Positions 38,193 to 49,659 of a stretch of 64,000 nucleotides of DNA are shown here, in pieces. The notes under the pieces were generated by a model. That model was not told the DNA's origin and made no database searches. It saw only the letters and a program-made list of their open reading frames with translations. Origin of the DNA: Antitrichia curtipendula (lineage: Eukaryota > Streptophyta > Bryopsida > Hypnales > Leucodontaceae); the NCBI GenBank assembly GCA_951230915.1, contig OX579638.1:8450696-8514695 (forward strand), written 5' to 3'. Numbering within the stretch: the stretch's first letter is position 1; every line of letters begins with the position of its first letter. The translations under genes were made by a program, and so were the position numbers.

Positions 38193-39700
38193 TAATCCTT
38201 GAAGGACCAAGGAGCCCACTTTGGGCTTTCTTAGAACTTGGGCAACTTTTTGACTTTATAATTTGGAATCTTTGCATGAAAATTTTAGAATGGATGCTAC
38301 TCATTATAATGTACATGTGAAGCTTTGTTTCATGTCATTCCAAAAAATATTGCAAAAGTTAGAAGTTTTTTTAATTTCATTATCAAACCAAGCAACAAAA
38401 ATATATTAGAAAAAACATAAATTATTTTTTGTGGATTGTATAGATTGATAAATATGCAAAAAAAATTGAGCCATTCAATTCTAAATAACAAGGTAAAAGT
38501 TACGTGGAGTTTTATTTTGTGGACAGTGAAGTAGAAAAAACGTACATAGTCATCTTTTTCTTTCAATTTTCAAAATTTTCAAATAAAAATAAAAATATAG
38601 GATACTAATTTTTTATTAGAACATTTTCACCATTGTAATTAATAATTCTCAATTTCTTGTCAAAGTTATTAGCATAATTATTAGTTTTTTTCTTTCATTC
38701 AATACCACCTTCTACTTTGCAATTTTTTTAAAGATAAATATGAAAGTTTTTTTGGCTACAACTTTTATTATGTGTTTCCAAACTATAATGTCCCAACATA
38801 TTGACAAAATGCACAAGTTATAGGGCATATGATTTTTTCTTAAAAATATTGAAAGACAAAACTTCTCTTTTGGGAAGGGTTACTTCGCTTTAGGTACATT
38901 GAACTTGTATGCAAATGTGTAGAAAAAAATTCAAATTTTTTGACTGCAAAGATTGCAAGATACCTGTGTTTAAAGTGAAAAAAACAAATTTTTCAATAAA
39001 TTGTGGGACCAAATTATTTGACTTTGAACCTTCTTAACTTTCATTTTTTGCACTATAGAGTTTTGAGCTTTAAATCTTTATGGTGGAGAATTGAGTTGAG
39101 AGTTTAGGAAAATAAGTAAATTAAAAAAGAATTAATTTTCATACTTAAAAAAATTATTAAGTAGAAGTATTTACGAGATAGAAGGAAAATCTAAATTATT
39201 AGTATCTCTAAAATGAAATTAAAATGCACTAATTCCAATGGTGAGATTGTTCTAGAAAGTGAATTAACTATGTGAAACTTTTTTTTTGAAAAATTGTAAA
39301 AATTGCATTTAAAAATGAATTCTACAAGTTATTTTTTCAAGAAGATGCTCTAATTGCCAGAAAAACAAGATTGTCCATAACTTTCTCACAACAAATCCAA
39401 ATGGAATGAATCAAAGCTTTCCATGTAGACAAATATATAATCTATGAGAAGAAAAAAAATTCAAATTATTGAATTTTTTTTTATTAACCCTCTCCCCACT
39501 TTTCCCTCACTTTCCACTGCTTTGAGCATAACTTTTGTTCCCAAACACCAATTGAAAAAATAATTATATTTCCTCAAAAATAATATATATTTTTATCTTC
39601 AAAAAAAGTTTCAAAAAATCAGGACAAAAAATGAGACCGTAGGTCCCTGCCTAAAATCTCACTTGTCCCTCGAAGGGACAAATGGTCCTTTAGGGGTTAA
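38193..39700 (+). repeat. Composite of family A/B fragments
   Basis: The left end 'ttaatccttgaaggaccaag' resembles a reversed A/B terminus and is followed by reversed family A blocks ('acatgtgaagctttg'). From ~38,880 the sequence is forward family A up to 'cctttaggggttaa' at 39,700, including the subterminal 'gtccctcgaagggac' palindrome. The forward copy lacks its left end, so this is probably two truncated copies joined. Confidence 0.6.
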
Positions 39701-42098
39701 AAAGTAATTATTGATGAAGATTTTATCTATGCTTAGAAAAATAGTATTTTGAAGAAGTTTTGGGCTTCGAAACATGATGGTCTTTTGCAGATTAATATTT
39801 TATTTTTCGGATTTTCTAATTTTTGTGCACTTTAATTAATTAAAAGGCAAAAAAAAGTTCTCCAAGCTATTAAGAAGCTACAATACATAATTTTTTATTC
39901 AGTAAATTATCTACAACACTAATGTATAGTTTTATGTGTGATATTAAGTTTTGTGTTAAGTTTCTATTTTAAAATTTGTTTGGAACACAAAAATAATATG
40001 CCAAAACAAAATTTAAGATTGAAAAAAAGAATAAAAACAAAAGGTGAAAGTGAAAGTGAAATAAAATAAAAGTAAAAAGGTATAAACAATAATAATAAAA
40101 ATATCGGTGCAACATTGTATCAAATGAAGTGATCTATAGCTCATCAGTATCTGGGCTTGATGGTCCAACGGCTCTTTGCCACCAATTTTCTAATTTCTAA
40201 AGCTAAAGAATCTTCAAAATTCAATATTTCTTGCTCCATCAATTGAAATGCAATGAAACCCCTTTTTGAGCATACACATTCTTTGAGGATTTTTTTCAAG
40301 ACTAAGTACACACCTCTGAACTCGACGGTTGCTCAGAGACTAACATATGACAAACATACATACAAATTAACAAACTACTTGTCTTTAAAGTATAAACTAC
40401 CGATAGTATGCCCTATGCCATTGCCACAACCTAATTGCTATTGTAATTGCCATACATCATTTGTAATTGTTATTAAAAGTGACAACTAAGCCCTTGTAGT
40501 CGGCATTTTAAGTTTGTTTTAGGTGATTGGTTCTTTTTGTAGTTATATAATACTATTTACCAATCGGTAGAGTAGTTGTAGATGATTACTATTGTTAGTT
40601 GCTAATTGGAATTGATTCTGTACATTGGTGAGATATAAATGGGTTTTAATGACCAATTGGTAGTTATCTGTTGAGATTCCGATGGTTGTCAAGTGGCTAG
40701 CTATTTAGGTTGGGATGTTACCAATTGGAATTCAGTTGTCCTTGGTGAAGTAGGCGCTCCTTCCAATTGCTGGAAGTAAAGCAATTGTATTTTTGTAACT
40801 TTGTGTCAATTCAATAGAAAACAAAGGATTTGCAATTGTGAGTGTTTGAGTACTTGTGTGTATGATTAGAAATGTGTGTGTATAAATGTGTATGGAATTT
40901 GGAAACTGTGTATGTGATCAATTGGATTTAATAATAGAAGAATTCAAGAATAAAAAGAATTGTAATGAGTAGAACAATAAGAAGTGTAAGTTTTGATATA
41001 TAAAAAGCATATAAAGAAAATTGTGAGAATAAAAATGATGGAAGAATCAAAGTTGCAAAATTAAAAGAAATCAATTGGAAATTTGAGATAAATTCAAGGA
41101 GTGTATTTAATTAGTATTGGAAGACTTTGGGTGATTGAATTATGGATAAGTTTTATTAAAACAAAAATAAATTGATACAATAGGATGAATAGACTAAATT
41201 TAATATCTTACAATTGAGCATTAATAGGTCATATAGAATTCCAATTAGAAATATTCTACCTCCTAGAGTTCGAACTATTTTCCAATAGGTGTTTTAATCC
41301 ATTCGAACAATTAATTAAAAACCTATTCAGAGCCCTCTTTACTTTTTTTTTATATCTGTTTTTCAATTGTTTAAATATGGCAAATATTCCATAGCACTCA
41401 TTTGTAATATCATAAGTTAAATCAATTTTTATATTATATCTATAAAAAGTTGTTTGGCATAGAAAATTAGCAAAAGTATTGGCAAACTAATTTTAAGATG
41501 AAAATGAAAATGAAATAATTTTAAAAATAATTAAAAATAAAAAATATTGATGTTGCATTGGCTTTAGTGTTCTATTGCTCAATACTATGATGGTTCTCGA
41601 CAACTAATTTCTAATTTCCTTTGACTTTTTTCATTTCCAAAGAGATTAAAAGTTAAAAATTCAATGTCTATTACCATGTTGGTCCATAAATTTTTATGAT
41701 TTAAATTTAAATAAATATTTACAAATAAATATTTTTTTATAATAGAAAACAAATTAAATTAAAATGAAGTATCACTAATTAATTTTTTGGAGAAATGTGA
41801 TTTATACTTTTTAGGAAAATTTTCTTGAAAGGTAAATGGAATTGGCATTTAATATTGAATCATTTCATAGTTTTTACAATTTCATAGATTTAATTACGAA
41901 ATTTTGAAGTTGAAACATAATGGTCACTAAAAATGTCCACTTCTTGAAATGTACACTATGTATACATTATTGGCGTACTGAAAAAGCAAAATACACATCT
42001 ATATTAAAGCACTCTTTTAGAGTCTACGTGCTTTATGAACTTCCTACCTTACTACTTCTTTTAGAATATGCAAAGAAGAAAAAAGAACTCCAGTCCAA
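39701..42098. other. Intergenic sequence with a family E relic
   Basis: No gene. The region 40,500-40,950 has 'accaattgg' words and GT-rich sequence resembling decayed retroelement material. A family E copy with a degraded left end lies at ~41,806-42,052. Confidence 0.45.
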
Positions 42099-43644
42099 TT
42101 AATCCTTAAAGTCCCATTGGTCCTACAAGGGACAAAATGCAATCTCGGGTAGGCTCATACAACTTTAGTATTCATCGTAATTTTTTGAAACTTTTTGTGA
42201 ATTTAAAAAAAAACATAATCTTCAAGGGAATATAATTTCTATTTCAATAAGTGTCTAGGAACAAAAGTTATGGCACAATTAGCCAAAAACAAAGTTTGGT
42301 AACCAACATAAAAAAATCACAAAAAATCAAAATTAAATTTTTCAAATTTTTTTTCTAAAATATATTATATTTTTGTCTACATGTGAAGCTTTGATTCATT
42401 CTATTTGGACTACACTAAAATTGGTAAATAGTGTTGGGTGATAATTAATGTTGTTCCCTATTTTTTACCCCCAATACTATTTTCCAACTTATGTGTAAAT
42501 AGTGTAAGGGCACTTAACTCCCGCCGTTAAACTTTGGCCCTGCCTTGGAAAATTCTAACATTAGATGTTTCTTGGGGGGGTCTGGAGGGCTTTTTCAGGC
42601 CTATTCCCGGCGTTGTTCCGCCGGCAGTAAGATAATAGCTGCTGTCAGAATTTTTTTTTTAAATTTAAAAAAAAAAAAAAAATCTTAAAATTAGAAAATT
42701 AGAAAATAAGATGAACAAAAAATATTGTTTTTTTGAAAAAAAAATTATTTTTATATGACACAACAGTCCCTCTACCACGTCACGCAGCTGCTGCAGCGTA
42801 ATTCCAAACAATTCCAGAGTCTAGAAACCCTAAGGAATTCACAGCTCTCTACAAGGGCTGAAAAACATGTAATGTTTCCGCCTCCCGCCGTCAAATTTTT
42901 TACTGTAGAGCTAAAATAGTGTTAGAATGGGTAAATAATGTTCTAATACTAACTAGTCCTTGCAAATCACAATTAGTGTTATTGTTGACAATTAGTATAG
43001 CCAACACTATTTACCAATTTTAGTATAGTGATGAGAAAGTTATGGACAATCTTGTTTGTCGGACAATCTAAGCATCTTAAGAAAACAAAACTTATAGAAT
43101 TCATTTTTGAATGCACTCTTCATATTTCTAAAAAAACACTATTTGGCAGGGTTAAGTATGCTTGTTACAATAACTTCACCATTGGAATTATTGTGTTTTA
43201 GTTCCATCTTATATGTAATAATAATTTAGTCTTTCTTTCAATTTTAGACTTATTTCTAAATAACAAATTTTGAAAGAATGAAAATCGAGTGTGTCTTTTT
43301 AGAATTTTTTTTTCTAAACTTTCAACTCAATTTTTCAACATAATACATTTTTAATTCAAAGTGCGTGGTGCAAAATAATTCTACAAATGGCGGTTAAAGT
43401 CATCTGAAATTGCAAGTCAAAATTCAAAAAAACTTATTTTTCCAACTTTGGATGCTAATATCTTCCAATATGTATAGTCAAACTTCATGAAATTTTTACC
43501 ACATGATCTAAAACAAGTTAAGGCAAGATTCTATGATTAGATTCTAAAAAAGAATTGTTTCTGTTTTCTTGGGCAAATGTAGCAAAAATGGCAGTTTTGA
43601 GTGTTTCTTGACAAAAAAATATGGACTTGGGCCATTAGAGGTTA
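42099..43644 (-). repeat. Family A element, reversed, with nested MITE
   Basis: Reverse copy: 'ttaatccttaaagtcccatt' at the left and 'gccattagaggttaa' at the right, both with TTAA. It is split by a 623-bp insertion at 42,408-43,030. Without the insertion its length (~920 bp) matches other copies. Confidence 0.75.
42408..43030. mobile_element. CACTA-like MITE nested in family A
   Basis: The left end 'gactacactaaaattggtaa' (continuing atagtgttgg) and the right end, whose inverse reads 'cactatactaaaattggtaa', are near-perfect 30-bp inverted repeats. The CACTA-type terminus at the right end suggests the CACTA superfamily. The interior holds short GC-rich blocks ('cggcgttgttccgccgg', 'cctcccgccgtcaaa') and no gene. 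Confidence 0.75.
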
Positions 43645-44011
43645 AAGATTGATATGAATTGGGAATCCATTCATTCCATATCCCACACCAATGTCTATTG
43701 GATAGAAAGAGAGAATACAATAACTTGTATAGGCTAAGGCTTTGGGCAAACTTTGGAAAATGGATTCATCTATGTTCTTGATCTGAACCCAACTTGTTCC
43801 ATCAATTGGGAACTCTGAGCTTGACCTCATTCATCCACCTTCCTTTAGGGCATCTACACGATGGACACACAAAAAAAAGCACCAAATGATGTATGCAATG
43901 TGAGGTAATTTCATTGCTTGAAAGCTAAAGTATGAAATTTAAATTTGAATCCATTGAGACACCTCGTATAGCATAAGAGGTAGTTTTAACTTGTTTTGAG
44001 TTACAAGTGAG
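43645..44011. other. Intergenic sequence, no gene seen
   Basis: A 62-codon minus-strand frame here (43,642-43,830) has no supporting motif. Confidence 0.4.
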
Positions 44012-44790
44012 AAGAGAAGCTCTTTATATACATATGGGGTGGTAGGGAGTAGAACCACCCCATCCTACCTCCATGGGATATGTAAATTAGAATTAAGTAG
44101 GAGTTCAATCACTTGTTATAAAAGGCCATTTGACTTTTGGCCTCAATGCAAATATATGGATTTTTTTTAGGTAATATTTTTATAAGAAAATAAAAAATGT
44201 TTTGAAATTGTCAATCTGATGTGGCACTTGTAGTGCCCCGTTAGATTCCTAAATTTATTTTTTTATTTTTTTATTTTGCTGTAATTGCACTTTTGCCATA
44301 CAAAATTGTGGCCCTTTGTAGGCCTAAATTTTTTCCTAATGCACAATTAAGTTCAAAGTAGAAATTGAATTTGAATTAGAATTTCAGACCTCATGTAGGC
44401 ATAGTAAAATTATTTTTTTTCAAAAACTTTAATTTAAAAGAAGTTGGAAAATCAAAATAACTTTCATCTCTAATTTTTTTTTTAATATTTCAAGTATCCA
44501 ATCAAACATTATGGAATTTTTTTGAGAAGGGTTGGAAGGAATTTTTTTATAAATTTCAAACATTCTCTCTGAATTTTGTTCATAACTTTTGATTGGAGAA
44601 TCAAGATTTCAAACGGATTTTTGGAGATGAAATTTATCTTGATTTTCCAACTTTGGTTACTTTGAATTTTTTGAAAAAAATTATTCTATCATGCCTAAAT
44701 GAGGTCTGAAATTCTACTTCAAACACAATTCCTAAGTTTTGACAATGAGTGGTCAAGCTTTCATCTTCAATTTATCCCATACCTTTTGAG
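44012..44790. mobile_element. Foldback element 3, degraded
   Basis: It begins 'gagaagctctttatatacat' and 'ggggtggtag', the same outer end seen at 13,747. It contains 'cagacctcatgtaggcatag' and its inverse 'catgcctaaatgaggtctga', so it is the same foldback family as 14,115-15,504. The right arm is shortened ('gacaatgagtggtcaagc'). Confidence 0.6.
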
Positions 44791-45891
44791 GATTCGTGAT
44801 GAATAATGAATTTTATAATAAAAACATCTCTCGCCAAAAGCTTCTTACCAAATTAAATTTTTCTTGATGGCAAATTGTCAAATGACATCGGTATTTTTCA
44901 CATAGAAGTATATATAGAAAAGGACTTTTGAAGTATCAAAAAGTGGTTCGTCTTTTCAGGGTTAGGTCTTTGAATCAGGCCTTATATCATCCCACAGTCA
45001 GTGTTATTATTGCTTCCTGGGAACCTGGGTTCCAAAGTTTTTTTTAGTTTTTTTAAGGACACAAGTAAAGGGCAGTTCCAGAGTTTCAGTCAATATTGTT
45101 CAAATGACAACAAAGGGACAAATCAAATCAAACTTCCGAAGTCCTGCAAATGACAACTGAAGTGCATCTCAAGGCACTATTTAGTTGCCATAACTCTTAC
45201 ATTCCTGTCTGTAGAAGTACTGGGCAAGGCAGAGGTAGACGGAGGATGAAAGAGCGTCCTCAATGGAAACTGTATACAGACACAATAACAGTAAAAGCAT
45301 CTCCCATGCAAAGCTGGTAACAAGAACATCTCCAAACCTCAAATGAACTTTTTTGCATCATAAAAAGGAGAAGAAAAGATTCTTCAATGAAAAAAAAATG
45401 AGTTTTCATGCAAAAAAAGGGAGTCACACAAAAAGATTGAAAAGTATGAGAATTAGGACTTTTCCTATTGTGAGTCAAACTGCGGGCTCTTCATATTTTG
45501 CCAAATTGACAAGGCAGGGATAGTACAGGCGGTGTCAGGAATAAAGAGTGACCAATGTTGATTGCATTGTTTTTTTGTTTTTTTTAGTAGCGTTGTCATT
45601 ATATTATTGTAGCCATGTTGGTTTTTGATTGCATTGGAGCTGCTCTAAAAAGAGATGAAAATGAAAAAATGTGTCCCAATGCAACTTCTATCAAGATCAT
45701 CACTTTCAAGGTCACGTCAGATTTTGGCTCTTACATGGTAGTTTTTGCTTTTATGCAGAGCACAACAAGCAAAACCAACAGTTGTAGTCAAAGGGAAATC
45801 ATAGCAATGACCCAACCGACATGCATCTCTTCTAGCCAATCATTCATCATTGTCTCTAACACTAGCAACTTGAATAGTGTCTACATGTAGA
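44791..45891. other. Intergenic sequence left of the large transposon
   Basis: No supported gene; the frames at 45,260-45,890 lack known motifs. Confidence 0.45.
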
Positions 45892-45900
45892 ATGTCAAAA
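45892..45900. repeat. Left target-site duplication ATGTCAAAA
   Basis: The nine bases ATGTCAAAA directly outside the left end are repeated exactly at 61,374-61,382 outside the right end. A 9-bp duplication fits Mutator-like elements. If the last A belongs to the element, it is 8 bp, which would also fit KDZ-like elements. Confidence 0.85.
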
Positions 45901-45966
45901 CAAGAATGCTAGAATGTGAGCAGTGAGCAGTGAGCAGTCCGGTGAGAGCAGTGAGCAGTGAGCACA
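45901..45966 (+). repeat. Left terminal inverted repeat with heptad array
   Basis: CAAGAATGCTAGAATG, then TGAGCAG-type heptads: three in a row, a TCCGG interruption, then three more ending at ~45,965. The right end shows the same organisation inverted (61,290-61,373). Terminal heptad arrays could be repeated transposase contacts. Confidence 0.8.
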
Positions 45967-46326
45967 TTTTCTGAGTTGGATGCAGTACCCTATGACCACG
46001 GAATTCGAGTGATTAAAGGTGTGTAATTTGGCAAGAACTAGCACCCATATCTGTGGAAAAAAAACAAAAAAATTGTTGGCAAAAAGGGGATTCAAAATCG
46101 TGAAAATCATTCTTTCAAAGAAATCGACCAAAAGTGGATGGATGATAAATTGGTAAAGATGAATGTGGATGAATAAGGACAAATGAAATATTCTTACCAA
46201 ATTTTATTTTGTAATTATGAGTGGGACTTGCTTGTTGCCTCTTTTTATTGTTAAGGTCTTAAACTCCAAAAAATGATGATTGATGCCTCCTTTTACTGTT
46301 TAGGGCTGAAACTACAAACAAATATT

Positions 46327-46429
46327 GAGGGCCAAAAGGCCTCCTCGGTACTGAGGAGGCCTATTGGCCTCCACAGAAATTATGAGGGCCAGAAGGCCTC
46401 CTCGACACCGAGGAGGCCTTTAGGCCCTC
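46327..46429. repeat. Two subterminal hairpins with the CTCGG..CCGAG core
   Basis: Two tandem palindromes, 46,327-46,372 and 46,384-46,429. Each reads gagggccaRaaggcctcctc, then a short core, then the inverse. The cores are ggtactg and gacaccg, variants of ggcaccg. The same hairpin, with a perfect CTCGGCACCGAG core, lies at 60,561-60,606 near the other end, and the core recurs throughout 52,060-53,700. Confidence 0.85.
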
Positions 46430-47027
46430 ATAATTTCTGGGTGAATTTTAATGTATTGCTTCTCAATGGTAAAAGAGTCCTTAGGGGCATAAAAACTATA
46501 TCCCCAAAATAATTTTAAATATTTTTTTGGGATTGAAGTAGGTTGAGCTCTACCTCAACCCTACCTCAAGAGAAGATTCTATTTTTGTTTGATGTGATAA
46601 GGTTGTCATGACTCATAAGGTGCGAAATTATCTCTAAAAAGATTTAAAATTCTGACATTCAAAATTCTATTGCTCCAACCCCAGGGGCACTATTTCAGCT
46701 TTCAATGAGTTCAAGAATTACTAAACATTGTGCAATACGTGCAGCGACACAAATTGGCGGTAAACAATATGATAGAATCAAGTAGACACAAAGAGAGATG
46801 ATTTATTGTATTGTATGAATTACTAAAATCACAAAAAGGCATTGATACAATGGTATATAACAGAAGTGGCGAATGATATCACGCATATTGAAGGAATCCA
46901 CTATCAATAAAGTTCTAATGACATGGAAGCAAATGTAAGACAATTAGAGAAGACGAAGTACAAATAAAGTGTAGTGGCCCTTTTAGTCTCACTACATGCA
47001 ATTAATGAAAGCGTACAATGAAAGTAG

Positions 47028-47298
47028 TCAAGACTTGGAAACACAGTCTGAACTGCTAACACCCACAGAAGACGCATCACTCGAAGTGGCACTAGAAACT
47101 CTCTCAGTGCTGCCACTGCTAGTAACAATAATAACCTCTGTTGCCTCATAGTCAATGTATCGACGCACATTCGGGTCATACCGAGGTAAAGTAGGGACTT
47201 TCACAGGACTATTCCTGTTCGCAAGGTCGATGGCCATTGCCTCAATGTAACATGGTAAAGACAATGGAGTTGGAGGACTAGAAAAAAAGTCTACCAAC
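47028..47298 (-). CDS. C-terminal exon of the ParB/MTase-like gene
   Basis: Starts after ctccacag in the phase demanded by the preceding donor and stops at 47,028-47,030. Content: 'VDFFSSPPTPLSLPCYIEAM', 'VPTLPRYDPNVRRYIDYEAT', then a Ser/Thr/Val-rich end. I recognise no domain. Confidence 0.6.
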
Positions 47299-47392
47299 CT
47301 GTGGAGATTGAAAACAATGAAACGAAATTAGTTTTAATTGTTGAAGGAGAAAAATTTGAAATGAAGGCAAGTCAATAAAGGATAGGACTTAC

Positions 47393-47600
47393 ATACACAT
47401 GCGATTCTTCGCAATCCTCTTTGTAGGTCTTTCCTTAGCGGTGCCTTTTGGGGCTGGTGGTTCTTTTCGTTTCTTCCCCATGGAACCCTCGGAGGAAACT
47501 GCAGCAGAGAGGGAAACTAAAACAGCCTCAAATATTTCTTCATCGGACTCAAGAGCAATGAGGTGACGCCCACTTCGACGGCAAGCGTGAACGCTGGAGC
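47393..47600 (-). CDS. Methyltransferase exon with motif II, then basic tail
   Basis: Starts after ttttcttctag with 'SSVHACRRSGRHLIALESDE', the counterpart of '..tl.aa...GR.~ig.E.d'. E-x-D is the acidic motif that binds the AdoMet ribose. It then becomes basic ('GKKRKEPPAPKGTAKERPTK'), a likely nuclear localisation signal. Donor TAT|GTAAGT. The frame is open. Confidence 0.75.
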
Positions 47601-47698
47601 CTAGAAGAAAATCAAATTTGTCGCATAAGAACCAAAGCAAATTGGTGAAAGATAGAAATTCACAAGAATAAAAAACAAATGAAGGGTGAAGATTATAC

Positions 47699-47978
47699 CA
47701 GTTGATGCATTGCAATCCAACACTACATTCCCAGGTTTGGAAAAGCTTTCAATAAGGAGTTGCATAAGAACTGGGTCCTTCTCACGCGCTCTTCTCCACA
47801 TTTTATCCCCATTCTTCAAGGCCGTAGACGAATTAGTGTAATTGTAAAGGGCAGCTTGCCCTACAATATCAGTGCCCAAATTACTGAGGTCCCGATTGAC
47901 TTCAATGGAGAATTTGGACTGAACAGGATTGTCAAAGTATGACTCCTTCATGTAGAGGATTATCCAAAACCGCTTAGT
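47699..47978 (-). CDS. Methyltransferase exon with motifs X and I
   Basis: A 280-bp open exon between gcttctccag and G|GTATAA. It holds 'REKDPVLMQLLIESFSKPGN' followed by 'VVLDCNASTG'. In beta-class enzymes this is the 'EKP..L...li...s.pgd.VLDpF.GsG' block, where AdoMet binds. The intron falls inside the glycine-rich motif, after S-T-G. Upstream residues ('FSIEVNRDLSNLGTDIVGQA') occupy the target-recognition region. Confidence 0.75.
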
Positions 47979-48099
47979 CTGGAGAAGCAATATACGAAAT
48001 TAGGAGAAGATAAATCATTACCGTCCATATGAAGTAAGGACACAATATAAAAAGGATAAAAGTTGAAACCAATGGAACGGGAAGGTATGAAACTATTAC

Positions 48100-48438
48100 C
48101 GTGCGATTGTGGTTTCGGTACGATGTGAGTAGCATATCATTGACGCCCCACCAATCATACAACGTTGTGAAACCATAAGCTTCTGCAAGGGCATCCGTCG
48201 CTTGCCGGACATCTAGAATATCAGGGTGAAAAAGCATAACCGCCCCATCATCTTGGAGCGTGACACGAGCCACCTCGAAAATGGACTCTGGCCAATCCTC
48301 TGCCAATGCATTCCATGTGGGGACCGAAGCTCCTATATCTGGAATTGGAAGACCATCTGGCACATCTGCCACGATAAGATCAAGGCAAGCCTCACTCTTG
48401 GGCACACCACCAAGGAGTTGTTGATGACCACGATCCAC
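48100..48438 (-). CDS. Methyltransferase exon with motif IV
   Basis: A 339-bp exon, open throughout, between ttgcatag|GTGGAT and ACG|GTAATA. 'CLDLIVADVPDG' occupies the place of the catalytic 'DLI.tDPPYG' of amino-methyltransferases. The next blocks, 'WPESIFEVARVTLQDDGAVM' and 'LFHPDILDVRQATDALAEAY' plus 'GFTTLYDWWGVNDM', match the usual '...l..g.l.vf......l...l...gf.....ivW' layout. The catalytic D-P-P-Y reads D-V-P-D here, so activity is doubtful even though the fold is recognisable. Confidence 0.75.
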
Positions 48439-48546
48439 CTATGCAAGTACCAATACAGAGATAAAGATCTTTAGAACACGTAAGGACATATTACAAAGAA
48501 TATAACGAAGAGCTTAAGGAAATAAAGAAGAGTAGTAGGGCCAAAC

Positions 48547-49257
48547 CTTCTGAGCAAATGACAAGAGCTGTGAAAACTCAGGGGAGGGTTGCTTGTTAAG
48601 GACCATGAACTGCGTGATAGAGTTAACAGAAGTCTTCAATAGGAGGACTTTGGCATCCACTCCATGTGTGTCCATGCGGTTAGCGGTCTTCTCATAAAGC
48701 TGAGATGGTGTAAAGATCTCCGTGGACATTGAAAGTAGTTCTGGAGGGTAGTGTGCAGGATTACTGAATGTGCTAGGGATAATGGGGTCCTCACAAATAG
48801 TCTCCGAGGGACTCACACCAACTATTGCTTCTCCTTTACCCTTGCCTTTTGAACTACTACCCTTGGCCTCCTTGGTCTCTGTTGCCTTCTTGGTCCCCAT
48901 AGTCACCTTAGGTGCCCTTAAACCTTTAGTGTCTCTACCTTTCTTGGTAGATTTCTTCAACTCTGTCTCGGATGGGGGATCCTCACTCATATCTGCATCA
49001 GAGTCCTCGAGAGAAACTGGTGTTGAAGAAGTCTGAAGAGCCTTCTTAGCTTCTTCCTCGCTTGGGACAAACTTCTTCAGGCATTCTATGTACCATGGAC
49101 ATGCTATGTGCTCCATAGACTTGAAAGCACGTACCTGCCCTGGTGTAAACATGTATGCATCCTTCAAGGTTTTCTCCAACCAACCTCCAAATAATTTTGG
49201 AAATGACTTCTTGTCGATTGCTTTCTTCCCAAGGAGCTCTCTTTTGAAGTACCATCA
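48547..49257 (-). CDS. Linker exon, Lys/Ser/Glu-rich
   Basis: Runs from acceptor ctttag to donor AAG|GTTTGG. It encodes a conserved-looking start ('LFGGWLEKTLKDAYMFTPGQ', 'ACPWYIECLKKFVPSEEEAK'), then a long low-complexity charged stretch ('ELKKSTKKGRDTKGLRAPK', 'SSSKGKGKGE'), likely disordered and possibly nuclear-targeting. It ends with a helical block ('KVLLLKTSVNSITQFMVLNK') that leads into the methyltransferase domain. The upstream join needs one base of frame correction. Confidence 0.65.
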
Positions 49258-49659
49258 CTAAAGAAAAATGCAAAGTTAGGCTGACTATTTTAATTACAAT
49301 CAGCTAGAAAATTATGGGCTCGAAGTTTCAAATAAGCCATTCAAAGTGTCACAGCACAAAACAATGTAAATATGATACCGACCATTGTCGATGTCTAAAA
49401 TTCAATCCATTAAGGTCAACTCATGAAGCTGAGGAGTGTAAACGGAATGAAGTTAGAAACTCCAACTGAACACGGCCATAGACAACCAACCATCGAATAC
49501 AAAAACAATTCCAACGTTGACAATCCATCAAAATCTCGATTTAGAAAGATTTCTATTGTTGAGTGAAGCAAACCAAACAGTTACGTAAGTTAAGTAGTCA
49601 AGCATTTAATCTACATTCGGCCGCTTGAAATATCATACGGTGATCACTAAAAAAATTAC

